From positions 60,941,052 to 61,005,051 of the forward strand of contig JAVIAB010000073.1 of the NCBI GenBank assembly GCA_032433765.1: DNA of 64,000 nt, written 5' to 3'. Made by a program: the position numbers and the translations under genes. The stretch is from Megaustenia siamemsis. Its lineage: Eukaryota > Mollusca > Gastropoda > Stylommatophora > Ariophantidae. Below are positions 8,136-20,379 of the stretch, piece by piece. Numbering within the stretch: position 1 is the stretch's first letter; every line of letters begins with the position of its first letter. The notes under the pieces were generated by a model. That model searched no databases. It was not told the DNA's origin and saw only the letters and a program-made list of their open reading frames with translations.

Positions 8136-8614
8136 CTTTGATCGATCAAGTACTCTCCAGTACAACCATATTAATTTTCCCCTAAACATCCCACATTAAA
8201 ACAACCACCCACTAAAATTCCCCTGATAAGTGGTATTCTAATCTTCAGATGATAAAAAGTTATTAACGTAGCCCTGGCCAGTCTGGCCCTCAACATTTAA
8301 TCAAAACTTTTCACAGCGAAACACGGTCTTTGAACACGAACCAGCGCAAAGATATTAATTACCCCCAAGCGTCTCACATTAAAACATCGGTATCGTAAAA
8401 TTCCCCTGTTAAATGATTCTCCTGATGAACACTTACCGGCGACGGATATTTCACCACGGGAGGCAGATTCTTTGATGTTCATACGGGAGGCGGATTCTTT
8501 GATCGCGCTTAACGTTAAACGCGGCTCCCTCGCTGCGCGAGGTCGCCTCGCGCCTACCGTGAACTCTTTGATCTTGCGGCCCCTTGCTGCGCGCCTACCG
8601 GGAACTCTTTGATC
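8136..8614. promoter_or_regulatory. cluster of five CTTTGAT (TCF/LEF-like) sites
   Basis: CTTTGAT occurs at 8136, 8470, 8497, 8566 and 8607, four times followed by C or G as in the TCF/LEF consensus. The last four lie within 145 bases, in a GC-rich stretch with short repeated phrases (GCGCCTACCG, GGGAGGC.GATT). No gene is seen between 7,880 and 9,200. The repeats could be regulatory DNA of the element or unrelated tandem duplication. Confidence 0.5.
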
Positions 8615-8799
8615 TCTCGCTTAATTAACGCTGTGTTTCGCATTTGGCGTGTAGCGTGTGTAACGGCCTAAGCTGTTACCTTTAATTCTAAAGGAAGTTT
8701 TTAAAAACAATAAATAAACTTGTCACTGTTTTTATTGAATGAGAGTATAAAGAAAGAATAGATTTATGAAAGTTACGGAACCATTGAAAGTACAAAGAA

Positions 8800-9225
8800 T
8801 ATGAAAGTTATGTTCCCTCCGCCGCCCCTTCACCACCCCTTCACCACCCCTTCACAACACCACCGCAGCGGGAGGTCACCACGAGAGGTCACCGGGAGGT
8901 CACCGGGAGGTCACCACCACCACCACCACCACGACCGGAACAAAAAGGGGCGGGTAGACTCTCATATAAGGAAAAACGGCACCAAAAATTGTGCCTCGAT
9001 CTGCGTGTAGACTATTTATATAAGGATTTATCTGCGTTTCGACGCCTTCACAACACCACGAGAGGTCAACGAGAGGTCAACGAGAGGTCACCGGAACCAA
9101 AATGGGCGGGTAGACTCTCATATAAGAAAAAATGAAGACTCTCATATAAGGAAAAACGGCACCAAAAAATGTGCCTCGATGTACGGGTAGACTATTTATA
9201 TAAGGATTTAGGTGCCTTCAAAGGC
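8800..9225. repeat. non-coding repeats with DR5 arrays of AGGTCA and hairpins
   Basis: AGGTCA appears at 8873, 8886, 8897 and 8908, and again at 9063, 9074 and 9085; five consecutive pairs are spaced exactly 5 bases apart (DR5). A phrase (GGGTAGACTCTCATATAAGG...) recurs at about 8948, 9105 and, in part, 9130. Each full copy has a TATATAAGG-like box and a small hairpin (GGCAC loop GTGCC); another palindrome (GTGCCTTCAAAGGCAC) lies near 9210. This could be an end region of the Polinton or an older repeat. Confidence 0.6.
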
Positions 9226-9234
9226 ACTTTTATC

Positions 9235-9815
9235 CGTCCTAATTGACATACTATACTACTCCCAGGACACTCAAATATACCAGGAAATGATAAGGCAGAT
9301 ACATTAGCTAAGAGAGGATCCAAACAGACACAGATACATACATCCATCACACTGGACACAGCCAAACAAGTCATAAAATCCAACAGTAAGGAGGAGTGGC
9401 TGAATGGATGGGCCTTAGGGAAAACAGGGAGAGAGCTTTTTAAATATATGGCAAGACCAAATCCACAAGACAACATCAACAACCTAACAAGAAGAGACCA
9501 AACCACCATCTTCAGACTGAGAACAGGACATGTTATGCTAAATAACCACATTAATAGAATACAACAAAACCATACCCCAGTATGTCCACTCTGTAATCAC
9601 CCACAAGAAACTGTAGAACACCATCTGTTTCAATGTCCAGAGCTCACTGACATTAGAACAACAATACTTCCTCAAAGACCCTCCAAATGGAATACTCTGT
9701 ACGGAACAACAGCAGAACTTAAAAATACCTGCAGATATTATTACATGGCATTGGGCCGAAGGGCATCAGCTCAAAGGTTACTGGATCCATAACAACAACA
9801 ACAGCAACATAGTAA
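9235..9815 (+). mobile_element. 5'-truncated RNase H LINE (family J), 3' end
   Basis: The plus strand encodes the end of an RNase H domain (LPGHSNIPGNDKADTLAK), then the C-terminal zinc-knuckle-like motif (CPLCNHPQETVEHHLFQC) seen in Jockey/I-group LINE ORF2 proteins. The frame runs to the stop at 9792, followed by an (AAC)n-like tail. The same family occurs on the minus strand at 44,070-44,346 and 48,180-50,090. It is an old insertion with most of ORF2 missing. Confidence 0.85.
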
Positions 9816-10366
9816 CAAGGCACTGATTGCAAAAATTGCCTACTTAGTTCTCAAACAGGTCCATAGATGCTGTTGTACATTTGTAGTAGATATAACCTCC
9901 GTAGATATTGATCATTTGTAAAGGCTCGAATTATTTGAATTATACAATGACAGATTCTGGATTACGGCGGCTGGCTGTACCGTGACATTTAACACATAAT
10001 GTGATCGTGTTATATTTTCTGACAAAATAGAGCAATCGTCGCCGTCGTTACCTTCTTCTTCTTAATCCTCTGAGCTTCGATCAGAACATAAGGCACTCAC
10101 AAGAGATCTCAATCCAATCCGATCTAGAACAAGCATGGACAATTCTCGCCAGGACTTGCCAGCCTCTATAATTTTATCATGTATGGTTCGTCACGATGTC
10201 CCCAATGGTCTGTCTCTTCTTCGTTTGCTAGATGGTGGCCATGTTAATGCTAATTTCGAATGCCTGGTTTGATTCATTTGTAGCCTCTTTGTTTGTGATA
10301 TGTTGATCCCAACGGATGCTTATAATCTTAATCTTCCTTCCTTGCTTGCCTCTTCTGAATAACCAC

Positions 10367-10370
<4 letters not shown>
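9816..10370. other. non-coding stretch, nothing recognised
   Basis: No open frame of note and no host exon seen. The sequence just before the microsatellite (10,130-10,360) has the look of degraded LINE, but no motif is readable. Confidence 0.4.
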
Positions 10371-10795
<425 letters not shown>

Positions 10796-10799
10796 CACA

Positions 10800-13110
10800 T
10801 ACACACACCCGAGAATTTGTCCCAACAAAACCTAAAATATATGTGTTCAATTTTAATGGATGACTAATAAATACTATTTTTGAATGAGTCTCTAATTGCA
10901 ATGTCTTTTAAGTGTTTACATTTATACTCCAATACACCGTCTAGTTCTTTTGGAATTCTAGTGCTTTTTACGTTCCTAGGTACACATTACTCCTTAGGCC
11001 TATTTCTTAATTAAGTTAAAAGAAAAACAAATATTTCAATCACTTTCATGACATATACATTTTCACTTTCAAGTTCTTGTACGCTTACAAATTGCATACA
11101 TTCACTAGAAATAACGTTTTGGTCATGTGAATTAATTTATATTTAATCTGGACAATTGGTTTTGGAAAATGCGATTAAACACGCGAGGGTCAAAGGTATT
11201 GAATCTAAAACTGGCATTATTACTGCAGACCTATACCAGTTTTCTGAATCCGGCTAGTAAAATTAATAATTTTGTGTAACATTCTTGTGTTGTTTTTAGT
11301 AGTGAATTGATGCTGATAGCACTGTATGTGTCTACCTTTTGTGTGTAGTATCTTTTGTGTGTGTTGCAACGCTCTTCTTGCTATAATCGTTTATAATCGC
11401 TTCTGTTCCTTGTACATTTTTTTTTCCTGCAAAGTTGACACTGTGCTTGGGTTTGCTTTATAGATGTTGGTGTCACGCTGGATTATGAGGTAACTTCTCT
11501 TTATTTGGGAATGAGGTGAAAGTCATAGAGGTCTTTGAAGGTTTACAAATGTGCTGGTGTAATCTGAAAGGAATAATCTCTGGCCTCTCTTGATTCTGAG
11601 CTGTAGTGGGATTATTTGGTCATGGAAGGCCCCGGTATCACTGCAAACAAATTAAAATCCATAATTGCTCAACCGCCCGTGCCAGCGTAATCATCCGAAT
11701 TAATATCTCTTCTCCCAAACAAAGAAAGGTAGATGTAGTCCACATCATAGCAGTCTCAGCATACACCAAAAGACATAAGGCGAAACCGCGCAGAAAGTGA
11801 ACACAGCCAACTGTTCCCTGTCACACGATATCATCATGCACCGTAAACAATTGGAATATCGAAACATGATCAAAACGGATGAGACACACAGCTCACGGTG
11901 TGCACAGAGCACTTAACTCAGTAGCTCCTGCAACAAGTAGAAGTGGAGTGCTTGCTGTTTATCTAGTTGTCTGAAGATTGTATTTGTATTTATTATGTAT
12001 TAGCTTGTCATGTCCTTGGATGGCATGAGTCTTGTAAATGTTGGTGTGGGGCTGTAGTGGTGGGGTATTGCATTTTCAAGACTCTGAATTTTAATAATAT
12101 CATTCCCAGTAAGAGTGCACGAATATGTGATTGGCTGTTTGATGATGCGGTCCATGCGATTTAAGGGGGGGGGGGGATTACACTTTAATTTTGTATTTGT
12201 TTTGTAGTAAAACTCCTACATATCTTTTATGCTGCATCATTGTTTGTGTTGTATGCTGCGTACAGTGTGTCCAAAAACAAAATGTCTAATCTGTTTATTT
12301 CTTTGATTGTTGATTACTGTGTTTAAAATGATGACTGCGTATGTCAGTTTTGAGATTATGTAGTGTTTACAATGATGCTCTTGCAAAATATTGTAGATGT
12401 GTTGTATTTGTATTTCTGAGGCACATCTGTTCTCTTTGTGACTAGGTTCTGCCATATCGATTTGTATGTTCTGCATAGATGGGTTGCATGGGTATGTTAT
12501 CCCATACAATTATAACTCACACCGCTTGTTACACCGTTGTAACTGTATTATTTGAGGCAACGGTCTAGGCTCTGTGTGCAAACAGCTTCCTCCCAGGTAA
12601 CTTTAGTCATTCATTGGCAGATAAATCACATATCAAGTATCTGGAAAATCAACTACCACGGTACTCATAGATCTATCTTGTAAATTCTAGGAATATGATA
12701 TCTCTATGCAGCCACCACGGCCTTCTGCTGTGTCGCCAGAGCTGGTTATTAGTGCACAATTATTTAACACATAGTTGTATGTCACTTTTTCAACTTTCCA
12801 ACTATTACCTAATCATCAATGCCCAAATTACTTTCCTCTCAACCACCACATCCAGAATGTACAGAAACACGTCAGGCCTATCTTGAAAGTAATACCAAGA
12901 CTGTTTAGTAATCACTGAATTCACTTCTCAAGTTAGTACGTGAATCATGTGTTTCATGAAGTCCTTTCATCTACAAGAGCTCTAATTTCTTCACCAGGGG
13001 CCCCAAGGCCAACCAATGTTACATTTATACCTTTCTCATATCAGCGTACTACTACGCCTCATCTCCTATTATTTCTCAGAGCCCTCTTCCCACACGTTTC
13101 CGCCACTGCA
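10800..13110. other. non-coding upstream region of NDUFB10
   Basis: No gene or clear repeat family is recognised. A run of G (about ten, near 12,165) precedes an AT-rich stretch. The short frames here show no coding character. Confidence 0.4.
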
Positions 13111-13119
13111 GGATCGCCG

Positions 13120-13156
13120 TGCGCGAGCGTACAACACGAAGGTATCGCACTATTGG
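13120..13156 (+). promoter_or_regulatory. NDUFB10 promoter elements (NRF1-like site, inverted CCAAT)
   Basis: TGCGCGAGCG at 13,120-13,129 resembles the NRF-1 palindrome (TGCGCATGCGC) found in many nuclear mitochondrial-gene promoters. ATTGG (inverted CCAAT) lies at 13,152-13,156. No TATA box is seen, as is usual for housekeeping genes. The start codon is about 95 bases downstream. Confidence 0.45.
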
Positions 13157-13247
13157 CTGAAGCGATACCCCGGCAGCTTGGACGTCTGCTGACCTTGGTT
13201 GTTGTTTTCGGGGGATAGTCCCAGCTCAATTACTGCTTTCATATATC

Positions 13248-13383
13248 ATGGGTGGTCACAGTGGAGATGACAACGAGTGCCATGATCAGCCGGGAGCCAG
13301 CTCTCATACTGGTGGGCACTACAATAACAGTATTGGCCTTGCAATATTCAAAGCCATTGATGGTCCAGTGACTTATTTCAGAG
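13248..13383 (+). CDS. NDUFB10: NDUFB10 exon 1 (residues 1-45)
   Basis: Starts at ATG 13,248. After a variable His/Gly/Ser-rich N-terminus it reaches the conserved FKAIDGPVTYFRE segment, which corresponds to the DLIVDRPVTLVRE region of mammals. The exon ends after G at 13,383, before the donor GTAAAG, in phase 1. No cleavable presequence is evident, as is normal for this subunit. Confidence 0.88.
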
Positions 13384-14832
13384 GTAAAGTCACAAATGTG
13401 TACCATACCACCACTCTTCACTGTGTCCGAGTGCGTGTACTAAGTTAACTAAGTACTGTGTTCTCATTTGTTATAAGTTATAGAAAAAAGTCATAACAAT
13501 GCGTATCTCTGATATGAATTGTGACTATAATTTACGAGTTTATTGTCATTATTTCTGCTAAACAAGTGATCTTCCCTGATCGACCGAACGTATTTGAATG
13601 AATGTATTTATCAACTGCTTCTATTATTAGTTTAAAAGTTTTTGTGCAATTATTAGTTACATTTTCTTGATTTTCTCAACAAGGGTTATTTATTTTGGTT
13701 TAGTTAGACAATTTTATTTAGGGTGCCTAAGGCTAATCAGTCTAATGACAGATTGATTAGGGGAACGAATAAACTAAAGTGCAAGTAAAAACTGCATGGG
13801 AACGTTACAGGTTACTCCGAACATAAATCATTTTCATTTACAACGCTAAATTAATAAATATTATTTAGTTTATAGTTTATATTGTTCAGATCAGTGACCA
13901 ACACAATTAAATTACTCGGACTGAACATTGTTTATAAATTGTAATAATAATTAGTAAGTAATAAGTAAAACTAATAATAATAAAAATATATAATATAATA
14001 ATACTAATTTTACCTAATAAGTAATTTGTAATATAATAGCAATAACTAATTTAACAATAAATTTTATAAATGAATGTTGACGACATTGCTAATATCTACT
14101 ATTAGCCTTGTATTTCATTAGCTGTAGACCGTAACAAAGCCAACTTTGTTGCATTTACTCTGGGTTGTATACTTGCTGGAAAACAGCAGGTCAGTTAGCC
14201 TCCACTACTAAATAATAATAGTTATAGGAAGATTGTCACTCTGCTAATAACTATATCTCCAGGTCGACTAGCTACTTTCTCAATCACAGGTTCTGTTCAA
14301 ACTTAAACCTGTTGTAGAATTGAAGCACAAATCCAACCCCAGGGCATAGCCTATTTTGCCAGATAGGTGAGATAGTATATAATAATAATATAATATAGAG
14401 CAGGATTTACAGAAATGAAATGTTCAAATACATTAAAAATACCTTGAGAAAATTACTGTATAGTATGGGAGTGCACACTCACTGAGTACTCACAGTTACA
14501 GGTCAGCCAAGAAGTAGTTTGAAAAGCTTATTTTGGCTATTGAACAACTCTGAAGAGCAAAGATTAACTTTGATGTTAATTTTAATTGCGAAATTGTTAA
14601 AACATTTCTACTTAGCATTCAGTGGGTGTGGTTATGCAATGTCGTTAGTTTATGGAGAAGCTGAGATATCTGCACCTTTTTTTGGCCTTACCTATCCGTC
14701 TTCAACATGGGTAGATTTGCTAAACATTTTGCCTGTGGAGTAGCTATTTTGGCCTCTTTTAGACTTTAAACTGTCAAGGCTTCTTTAATATGTGTGAGTG
14801 CATGTGGGACCTCCCGTGTTTTGCTGTTACTC

Positions 14833-14988
14833 GAGAGGGCTAGACATTGGGTCTCACTACTCAGAGAGGGCTAGACATTGGATCTCACTACCCAGAGAGG
14901 GCTAGACATTGGATCTCACTACCCAGAGAGGGCTAGACATTGGATCTCACTACCCAGAGAGGGCTAGACATTGGATCTCACTACCCAA
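14833..14988. repeat. 31-bp minisatellite, five copies
   Basis: The unit GAGAGGGCTAGACATTGG plus ATCTCACTACCCA repeats with a 31-base period (GCTAGACATT at 14,839, 14,870, 14,901, 14,932 and 14,963). It abuts a SINE whose body also contains TCTAGCCCTCTC, so the unit may derive from the SINE end in reverse orientation. Confidence 0.9.
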
Positions 14989-14989
14989 G

Positions 14990-15215
14990 GATGAGGGGAT
15001 GGTTGGTCTAGAGGTAAGATGTTGGTCACTGGATAAGAAGGTTGCAGGTTCAATTCTAATGACCTGTGGTGGAAAATAAAAAAAAAAATTGAGTTTGTGG
15101 TTTCCTTGCAGCTTTTCCCTCCCCTGGTCTCTGTGTAGTAAGATCTGATGTCTAGCCCTCTCAGATAACATCAAAGAACAAGAGGTGCCATGTGCACTTT
15201 AAAGTACCTTTTGAA
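14990..15215 (+). repeat. tRNA-derived SINE (family S1)
   Basis: A-box-like TGGTCTAGAGGTAAG and B-box-like GCAGGTTCAATTCT are at tRNA spacing, followed by an A-rich stretch and a body with GTAAGATCTGATGTCTAGCCC and AAGTACCTTTT. A second copy with the same body lies at 32,257-32,450. Pol III SINEs move with LINE enzymes. Confidence 0.7.
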
Positions 15216-16530
15216 GTTGGAAATAGAATGGCAGTTGCACAGGCAAAATAATAGGGAAAAAAACTAGCTAAATCATAGTACCTATGAAATTGGACAATAT
15301 CTGCCTGTATGTCGAGGGACATATGAGCACATAGCAATTGGTATGAAAAATAAGAAAAAATTGTATTCACATAAAATTCAGTTCTCTGAGACTTTGCTAG
15401 AGATGCTGGCGAGTGCAAACTAACAAACAACTACACAAAGACCAGGGGAGGGTAAAGCCAAGAAGAAACCATAGATTTCAAATGAAAGTTTCTCACCACT
15501 TGTAGCGCTATTAAAACCCAGGGACCTTCCTTTCTAGAGACCAACATCGTACCTCTAGGCAGACAAGACCACTTAATCCGCCATTTAAAAATATGATAGG
15601 TTAAAATATTTGAAAGTTACTTTTTATTGTAGCCTTTCTTGCAAATATTGCACAGGGCTTTCCAGATACAGCTTGCACAACAATAGACTTGCTGATGTGA
15701 TGGCAATCACAATGGTTGGATCTTATGTAGGAGACCTAATAATGCACTCTTTATTAGGATGTACCAACTTCTTCCACAGAAAACTGAGAAAATCATTGCA
15801 GCCTACCATATCAACACTGAATTTAAGAGCTAATGGCTTGCTACAACACAGTGACATAGCTGGACCACTAATATTAATGTGAAGTGGGTCTGTTGATCTA
15901 CTTCAACTTTACTTTTTTACATTGTTCCTACTTTGTATGTGCTAATCTTCATGTTCTATCTTTCACAAATGGTATGGAATATCTCTGGTATACTTGTAAA
16001 GCATATAATTCATGTTATTTTCTGACAAAATCTGCACTGCTGAGTCACTGCAGTATTATTCTCGTATTACAATAATAAAACTATAGTTTTTTGTGAATTG
16101 TGTCATCACATTAGATTTGAAGTGGTTGTGAGTATGCAAAGTGAAGTAACTCTTGATTGTAATATTTTCATGCTTATCTCTTCATGTTTTAACTGGCATA
16201 GGATGTCTTCCTTCACAGTTTCCTTTTCTAGAGCAATCGTTATATATATTTTTAATTTGCATGCTATTCATTATTTCTTATCTTTTCTGTCTTCAGCCTC
16301 ATTCCTGTCACATTTTGTCTGTAGTCACATTCCCCTTGTCAAATAAATGTGAATAAATATGCAAATATACATCTTAAGTTTATCCATTCAACATTCATTG
16401 AAATTGCTCAGAGTCTACTGCATTCCATTTGTTTTTAGAATTTATTTTTGATTGGAATAATTCCAGTTTGTAACATATATAAACATGTGAGTTTTTCAGC
16501 TTGAGTAAATTTTGTTTATATTAGTGATTA
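15216..16530. other. NDUFB10 intron 1, no clear feature
   Basis: AT-rich intronic sequence. Some frames of 60-90 codons are open, but none has recognisable protein motifs. Confidence 0.4.
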
Positions 16531-16534
16531 GATT

Positions 16535-16985
16535 AGAAAGAGAATTCATCAGTGCTATATTGAACCAATTCTGACCTATGGAAGCAAATCATGGACAGTA
16601 GACAAACATATGAAAGGACGATTAGAGGCCACAGACATGGGATTTCTCAGAAGAATGTTGAAAGTTCCCTGGACAGCTGAAAAGACCAATGAGTAAGTTC
16701 TCAAAGAGCCCAGCACAAAAAGGGGGCTCATAAAAAACATCAGAAAGAAAGAATCAACAATTTACAGGCACATCATGAGAAGAGGAAAGTTGGAATACTT
16801 GGTTACAACTGGCAAAATAAAAGGAAAGAGAGATTGCGGACGACAAAGAGAAAAAAAATACTGGATAGCTTGGTGTTATGGCATGTAAAACAGTCAACAA
16901 CAGAACTGAACTGATACGATGCACTGTAGTTAGAAGATTGTGGAAGGACATGATCGACTACGCCAACCAGTATCCTATGTAAGCA
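16535..16985 (+). mobile_element. LINE family B 3' fragment
   Basis: The plus strand encodes a degraded LINE reverse transcriptase C-terminus (YIEPILTYGSKSWTVD ... RRMLKVPWTAEKTNE ... RHIMRRGKLEY) with stops. Copies of this family recur at 36,318, 50,369, 55,455, 55,974 and 58,918. Better-kept copies end in (GAT)n tails. Confidence 0.8.
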
Positions 16986-17165
16986 GTTCATTAAATTATC
17001 TGTATTTCTTTTTACTATAATCATGTTATCTTATAGTGATTAGGCCATTACTTTTCTTTTCTAAACCACCTTCGGCTCACACATAGCAGTTAAGAAATAG
17101 ATTACTGCCATATATTTTTAAAAAAAAGAGACTAGTTTTCATAATTTAATCTTCGTATTTTACAG

Positions 17166-17307
17166 AGAAAGTGGTTTTGCCATTGCAAGCTAGAAACCAG
17201 GAGAAGTTTTACCATCGACGATTTAATAGAGTTCCTACAGTCGACCAATGCGATTTTGAGGATCCAGTGTGTATCTATGAGGCTGATGAGCAGTACTACA
17301 GAGACAA
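17166..17307 (+). CDS. NDUFB10: NDUFB10 exon 2 (residues 46-92)
   Basis: The acceptor TATTTTACAG ends at 17,165; the exon opens with AG, completing a Glu codon from exon 1. It encodes QEKFYHRRFNRVPTVDQCDF and EDPVCIYEADEQYYRD, which line up with the family core (YYHRQYRRVP.. and MYEAEMQWKRD). Donor GTATTA at 17,308, phase 2. Confidence 0.92.
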
Positions 17308-18250
17308 GTATTAGTTTTATGATTAATTTACATGTTAAGACTTATTAATCATTTAAAGTGGCATTATTGTTTTTCTTTGTTTATCGTCTATACTTTTAAA
17401 AACTGTCTCCTGATTTACAGTTCCTATATAATCTACTTAATAATACTTCTTGATCTTTTGTAAACTCTTGATCTATTCAGCTCCTTCAAGAACCTCTTGC
17501 ATGTATTTCTTCTTGATTGCTGAATAGTTCTTGGATGCTTATTTTGATTGCCCATTATTATAAATAATTTTTCTCATACAGATTGTACATATTGGTGCTT
17601 GTTTACTTATCTGTTGTCTCTCAATATTCATATTCAATCAGAAGCACTTAACTTTAAGGTTTAATACATCAGTAGCTTGCTTTTTGTGTTTTCTTGTTTG
17701 ACTTTATCTAGATTGACAAGTGCTACTTTGACATTGTTTTATTATTTCTGTGTGCTCCTGTTAGTGCATTACTATATTTATCATTTATGTAAATGTATTT
17801 TTTGCTTCTTGCTCATGGTTATCTCTTTTGAAGGGTGAAGTGTTTCTTACATTCAACACCACAAACTTTGTCTCTTTGATGTTTATGTTTATTCCAATTT
17901 GTATGTTTCATTTGTGTTATTTCATTGCCTTGGTATATATAGACTAGTAATGTAATGTCATCTGTTTTCTAGTCTTTCAGTGAAGTAAACATTTTTCAGA
18001 TTACTTTTCCTGGAATATCCTTTGTCATCTGTTTCAATACTAAGTCTATAACAATCAATTGGAGTATAGTTGGTAAGGGACACTTTTGTCATTATCCTGT
18101 TTTTACGTTATTGATTGACCACTTCTTTTGAGGCTGCACAGCATAGGAATTTAATATACAACCTTATAAATATTACTATTTTGTTTGGAATCTCTTGTGC
18201 TTTTAGTGTTTTTCATAAACTGTTTATATACATAAACGGTATGTTTATAT
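17308..18250. other. NDUFB10 intron 2 start, T-rich, no feature seen
   Basis: T-rich sequence with no coding signal; it could be old minus-strand LINE, but no motif is legible. Confidence 0.35.
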
Positions 18251-18251
18251 A

Positions 18252-20365
18252 ACACCGCGGCAAGCTACTAGAGAAAATAGTTGCCAGTGTCATCACCTGT
18301 CGCCTTGAACAGAAACGCGCATTCCCACCCACACTCCGAGGTTATAGATATAACAAAGAGACATAGCTCAATGCGGCAGTCTTCACCTATGACGTGTTCG
18401 AAGGCTTCCACAGACGAGAGGAGACATGTGCTGCTGCTATAGATCTGGAGGATGCATACAACAGAGTACCATTTGAATACCTCATGCATATGCTCCTCAA
18501 ACTGGAGGTACACCCCTTCCTCATTAGATGGATCACTGCAGCACTGTTTCAGAAGAAGGTGATACTCAAATGTGGAAGTAGGTTATCCAAGCCAACATCC
18601 ATTTTTCCAGGGCTGCCACAAGGCCCACCATTGTCACCAGTTTTATTTAATATGTACACAATAACGATCACGGAACAACAGCTGGATGGTAGGGGAAGAA
18701 CTATGACTTTTGTTGATGATATTCTGGTATAAAGACAGGGAAGAGACTGAAGTGAAATCGCCTCCACAATGCAAAACAGACTTGATCGCATCTCTTTGTG
18801 GTGTGGAGTATCAGGTGCCATGGTTAATCCTAATAAATTATCAGTTGCATGGTTCTCACTTAACAATCATATCGTTAATACGGAAATACTGGTGGTACGA
18901 ATAAGAGCAGATGAGGTGACCAGGGACAGAGTGATGACATTGATGACATACCTCGGAGTTAAGTTTGATCGCAGCCTGTGTTTTCGGGACCACGTCGACC
19001 ATGTGGTAACAAAATCCCACAAAGGATTAGCAGCCTTGAAGGTCATGGCAGCTGCCAACATTGAGCAGAGGCTACTTACCCTTCTGTTCCAGGGACTAAT
19101 CCTCGTACCAATCGAGTAGTGCACCCTGGCAGTTCTTACAGTCAATAAGACGCAAATTGACAAGCTGGAGAAAATACAGAATGAAGCTATGCGCATTATC
19201 TTGGGGTGTACAAGTGATACTCCCTGTGTAACAATGAGATATCTTCTCGACTTTCCAACGATGGATGACAGGATCAAGATCTGGAGGGCACAAAGTATAC
19301 CTGAAGATAAGTGCAGATAAAGCTATGCGCATTATCTTGGGGTGTACAAGTGATACTCCCTGTGTAACAATGAGATATCTTCTCGACTTTCCAACGATGG
19401 ATGACAGGATCAAGATCTGGAGGGCACAAAGTGTACCTGAAGATAAGTGCAGATAAAGAGCATCATGAACTCAACACAGGGAAGGGTGCTAGACTAAAAA
19501 TAGGCAAATCATGGGTGGGCCGAGCAGAAGATGTCATAAAGCAGGTCTGTGGGCTTAGCAATATCAACGCTGGCGAGGAGTGGATACCAGTGCCTACGTC
19601 ATTCAGGGGGACATTCTTGTGTATTGTTACACTCGACAGGAAATGTAGGAAACAGGACTCAGTCGTGGTCAATGCGAGGGTCAACTGTCTCATCTGGGAT
19701 AACACCGATGAGAAAGATGCAGTCATCTATACAGAAGGATCTGTAATACAACGCCAAAGAAGTGCATGGGCATTTACAGCACGCTCGGCAGGCAGAATAG
19801 TCAAGGAAGACAGTGGTGCATACGTTATGACCATGAGTAGCATGATGATGGAGGTGATGGCAGTGACCAAGGCATTCATCTGGTTACAAGACTACACACA
19901 TGCCTGTATACTGAGTGATTCAATGAGCATGATAAGAAAAGTGGAGGCGGGATTTGTACGTATGCACTGGGTAGAGTCATTGCAAAAGTCAAAAATGCAT
20001 AAGGTCACCTTTGTCTACATCCCAGGCCATGCAGTCGTACGGGAAAATGAGAGAGCGGACAGGTTGGCTAGCTGCGCTATTGTTGAGGACGGTCAACTAA
20101 TGGATTGGGCAGACATTATCAAACTCTCCGAGAGGTGGGAAGGACACAGGATGTCACTCCTAGAGATGAAAGAGATGAGAGCTAAGATGGACACAACGAG
20201 AAACTTAGTGGGCATGTAAGAAGACTAATTAACCAACACAGAACTGGAGTCTTCAGTTGCTTGACGCCTCGAGACTTGCTGAGGAGGAGATCTAAGCACC
20301 AGTGGATATGTTTGGAGTGCAATGATGATGACCCGCTAATAACTCAATAACTCAACGCAATATAT
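18252..20365 (+). mobile_element. RNase H LINE (family C), degraded, with internal duplication
   Basis: The plus strand encodes reverse transcriptase with motif A (AAIDLEDAYNRV), motif B (GLPQGPPLSPVLFNMYT) and motif C (TFVDDILV, normally YADD). After frame breaks, an RNase H domain follows in 19,401-20,219 (YTEGS, ILSDSMSMI, YIPGHAVVRENERADRLA). Stops and frameshifts at about 18,732 and 19,119 make it a pseudogene. The 3' end reads CTAATAACTCAATAACTC, an 8-bp-unit tail. Further copies are at 35,965 (minus) and 53,820. Confidence 0.85.
19185..19456 (+). repeat. 136-bp tandem duplication inside LINE C
   Basis: 19,185-19,320 and 19,321-19,456 are nearly identical; the one difference I see is GTATACC versus GTGTACC. 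The length (136) is not a multiple of three, so the duplication shifts the LINE frame. Near identity means it happened long after the LINE decayed. Confidence 0.95.
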
Positions 20366-20379
20366 ATATGTATATATAT

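Larger units (their letters stand above)
1..9210 (+). mobile_element. Polinton/Maverick (adintovirus-like) element, left end beyond window
   Basis: Hallmark genes sit in one compact block: A32-like packaging ATPase, retroviral-type integrase with chromodomain, penton-like minor capsid, double jelly-roll major capsid, and adenain-like protease. This set defines Polintons/adintoviruses, which integrate into animal genomes and can probably form virions. All frames are open and several genes overlap by one base, so the copy looks young or maintained. Protein-primed DNA polymerase B, normally over 1000 aa, is absent from the visible part. Terminal inverted repeats were not identified. The right limit is uncertain, somewhere between the last AATAAA (7875) and the LINE fragment near 9235. 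Confidence 0.9.

Noticed and set aside
9205..9230. Histone-type 3' stem-loop (GTGCCTTCAAAGGCAC)
   Set aside because: Palindrome does not fit the histone consensus loop, and no histone gene is nearby.
15610..15882. 90-aa plus frame in NDUFB10 intron 1
   Set aside because: No domain, no splice context, and not supported by similarity I can recall.
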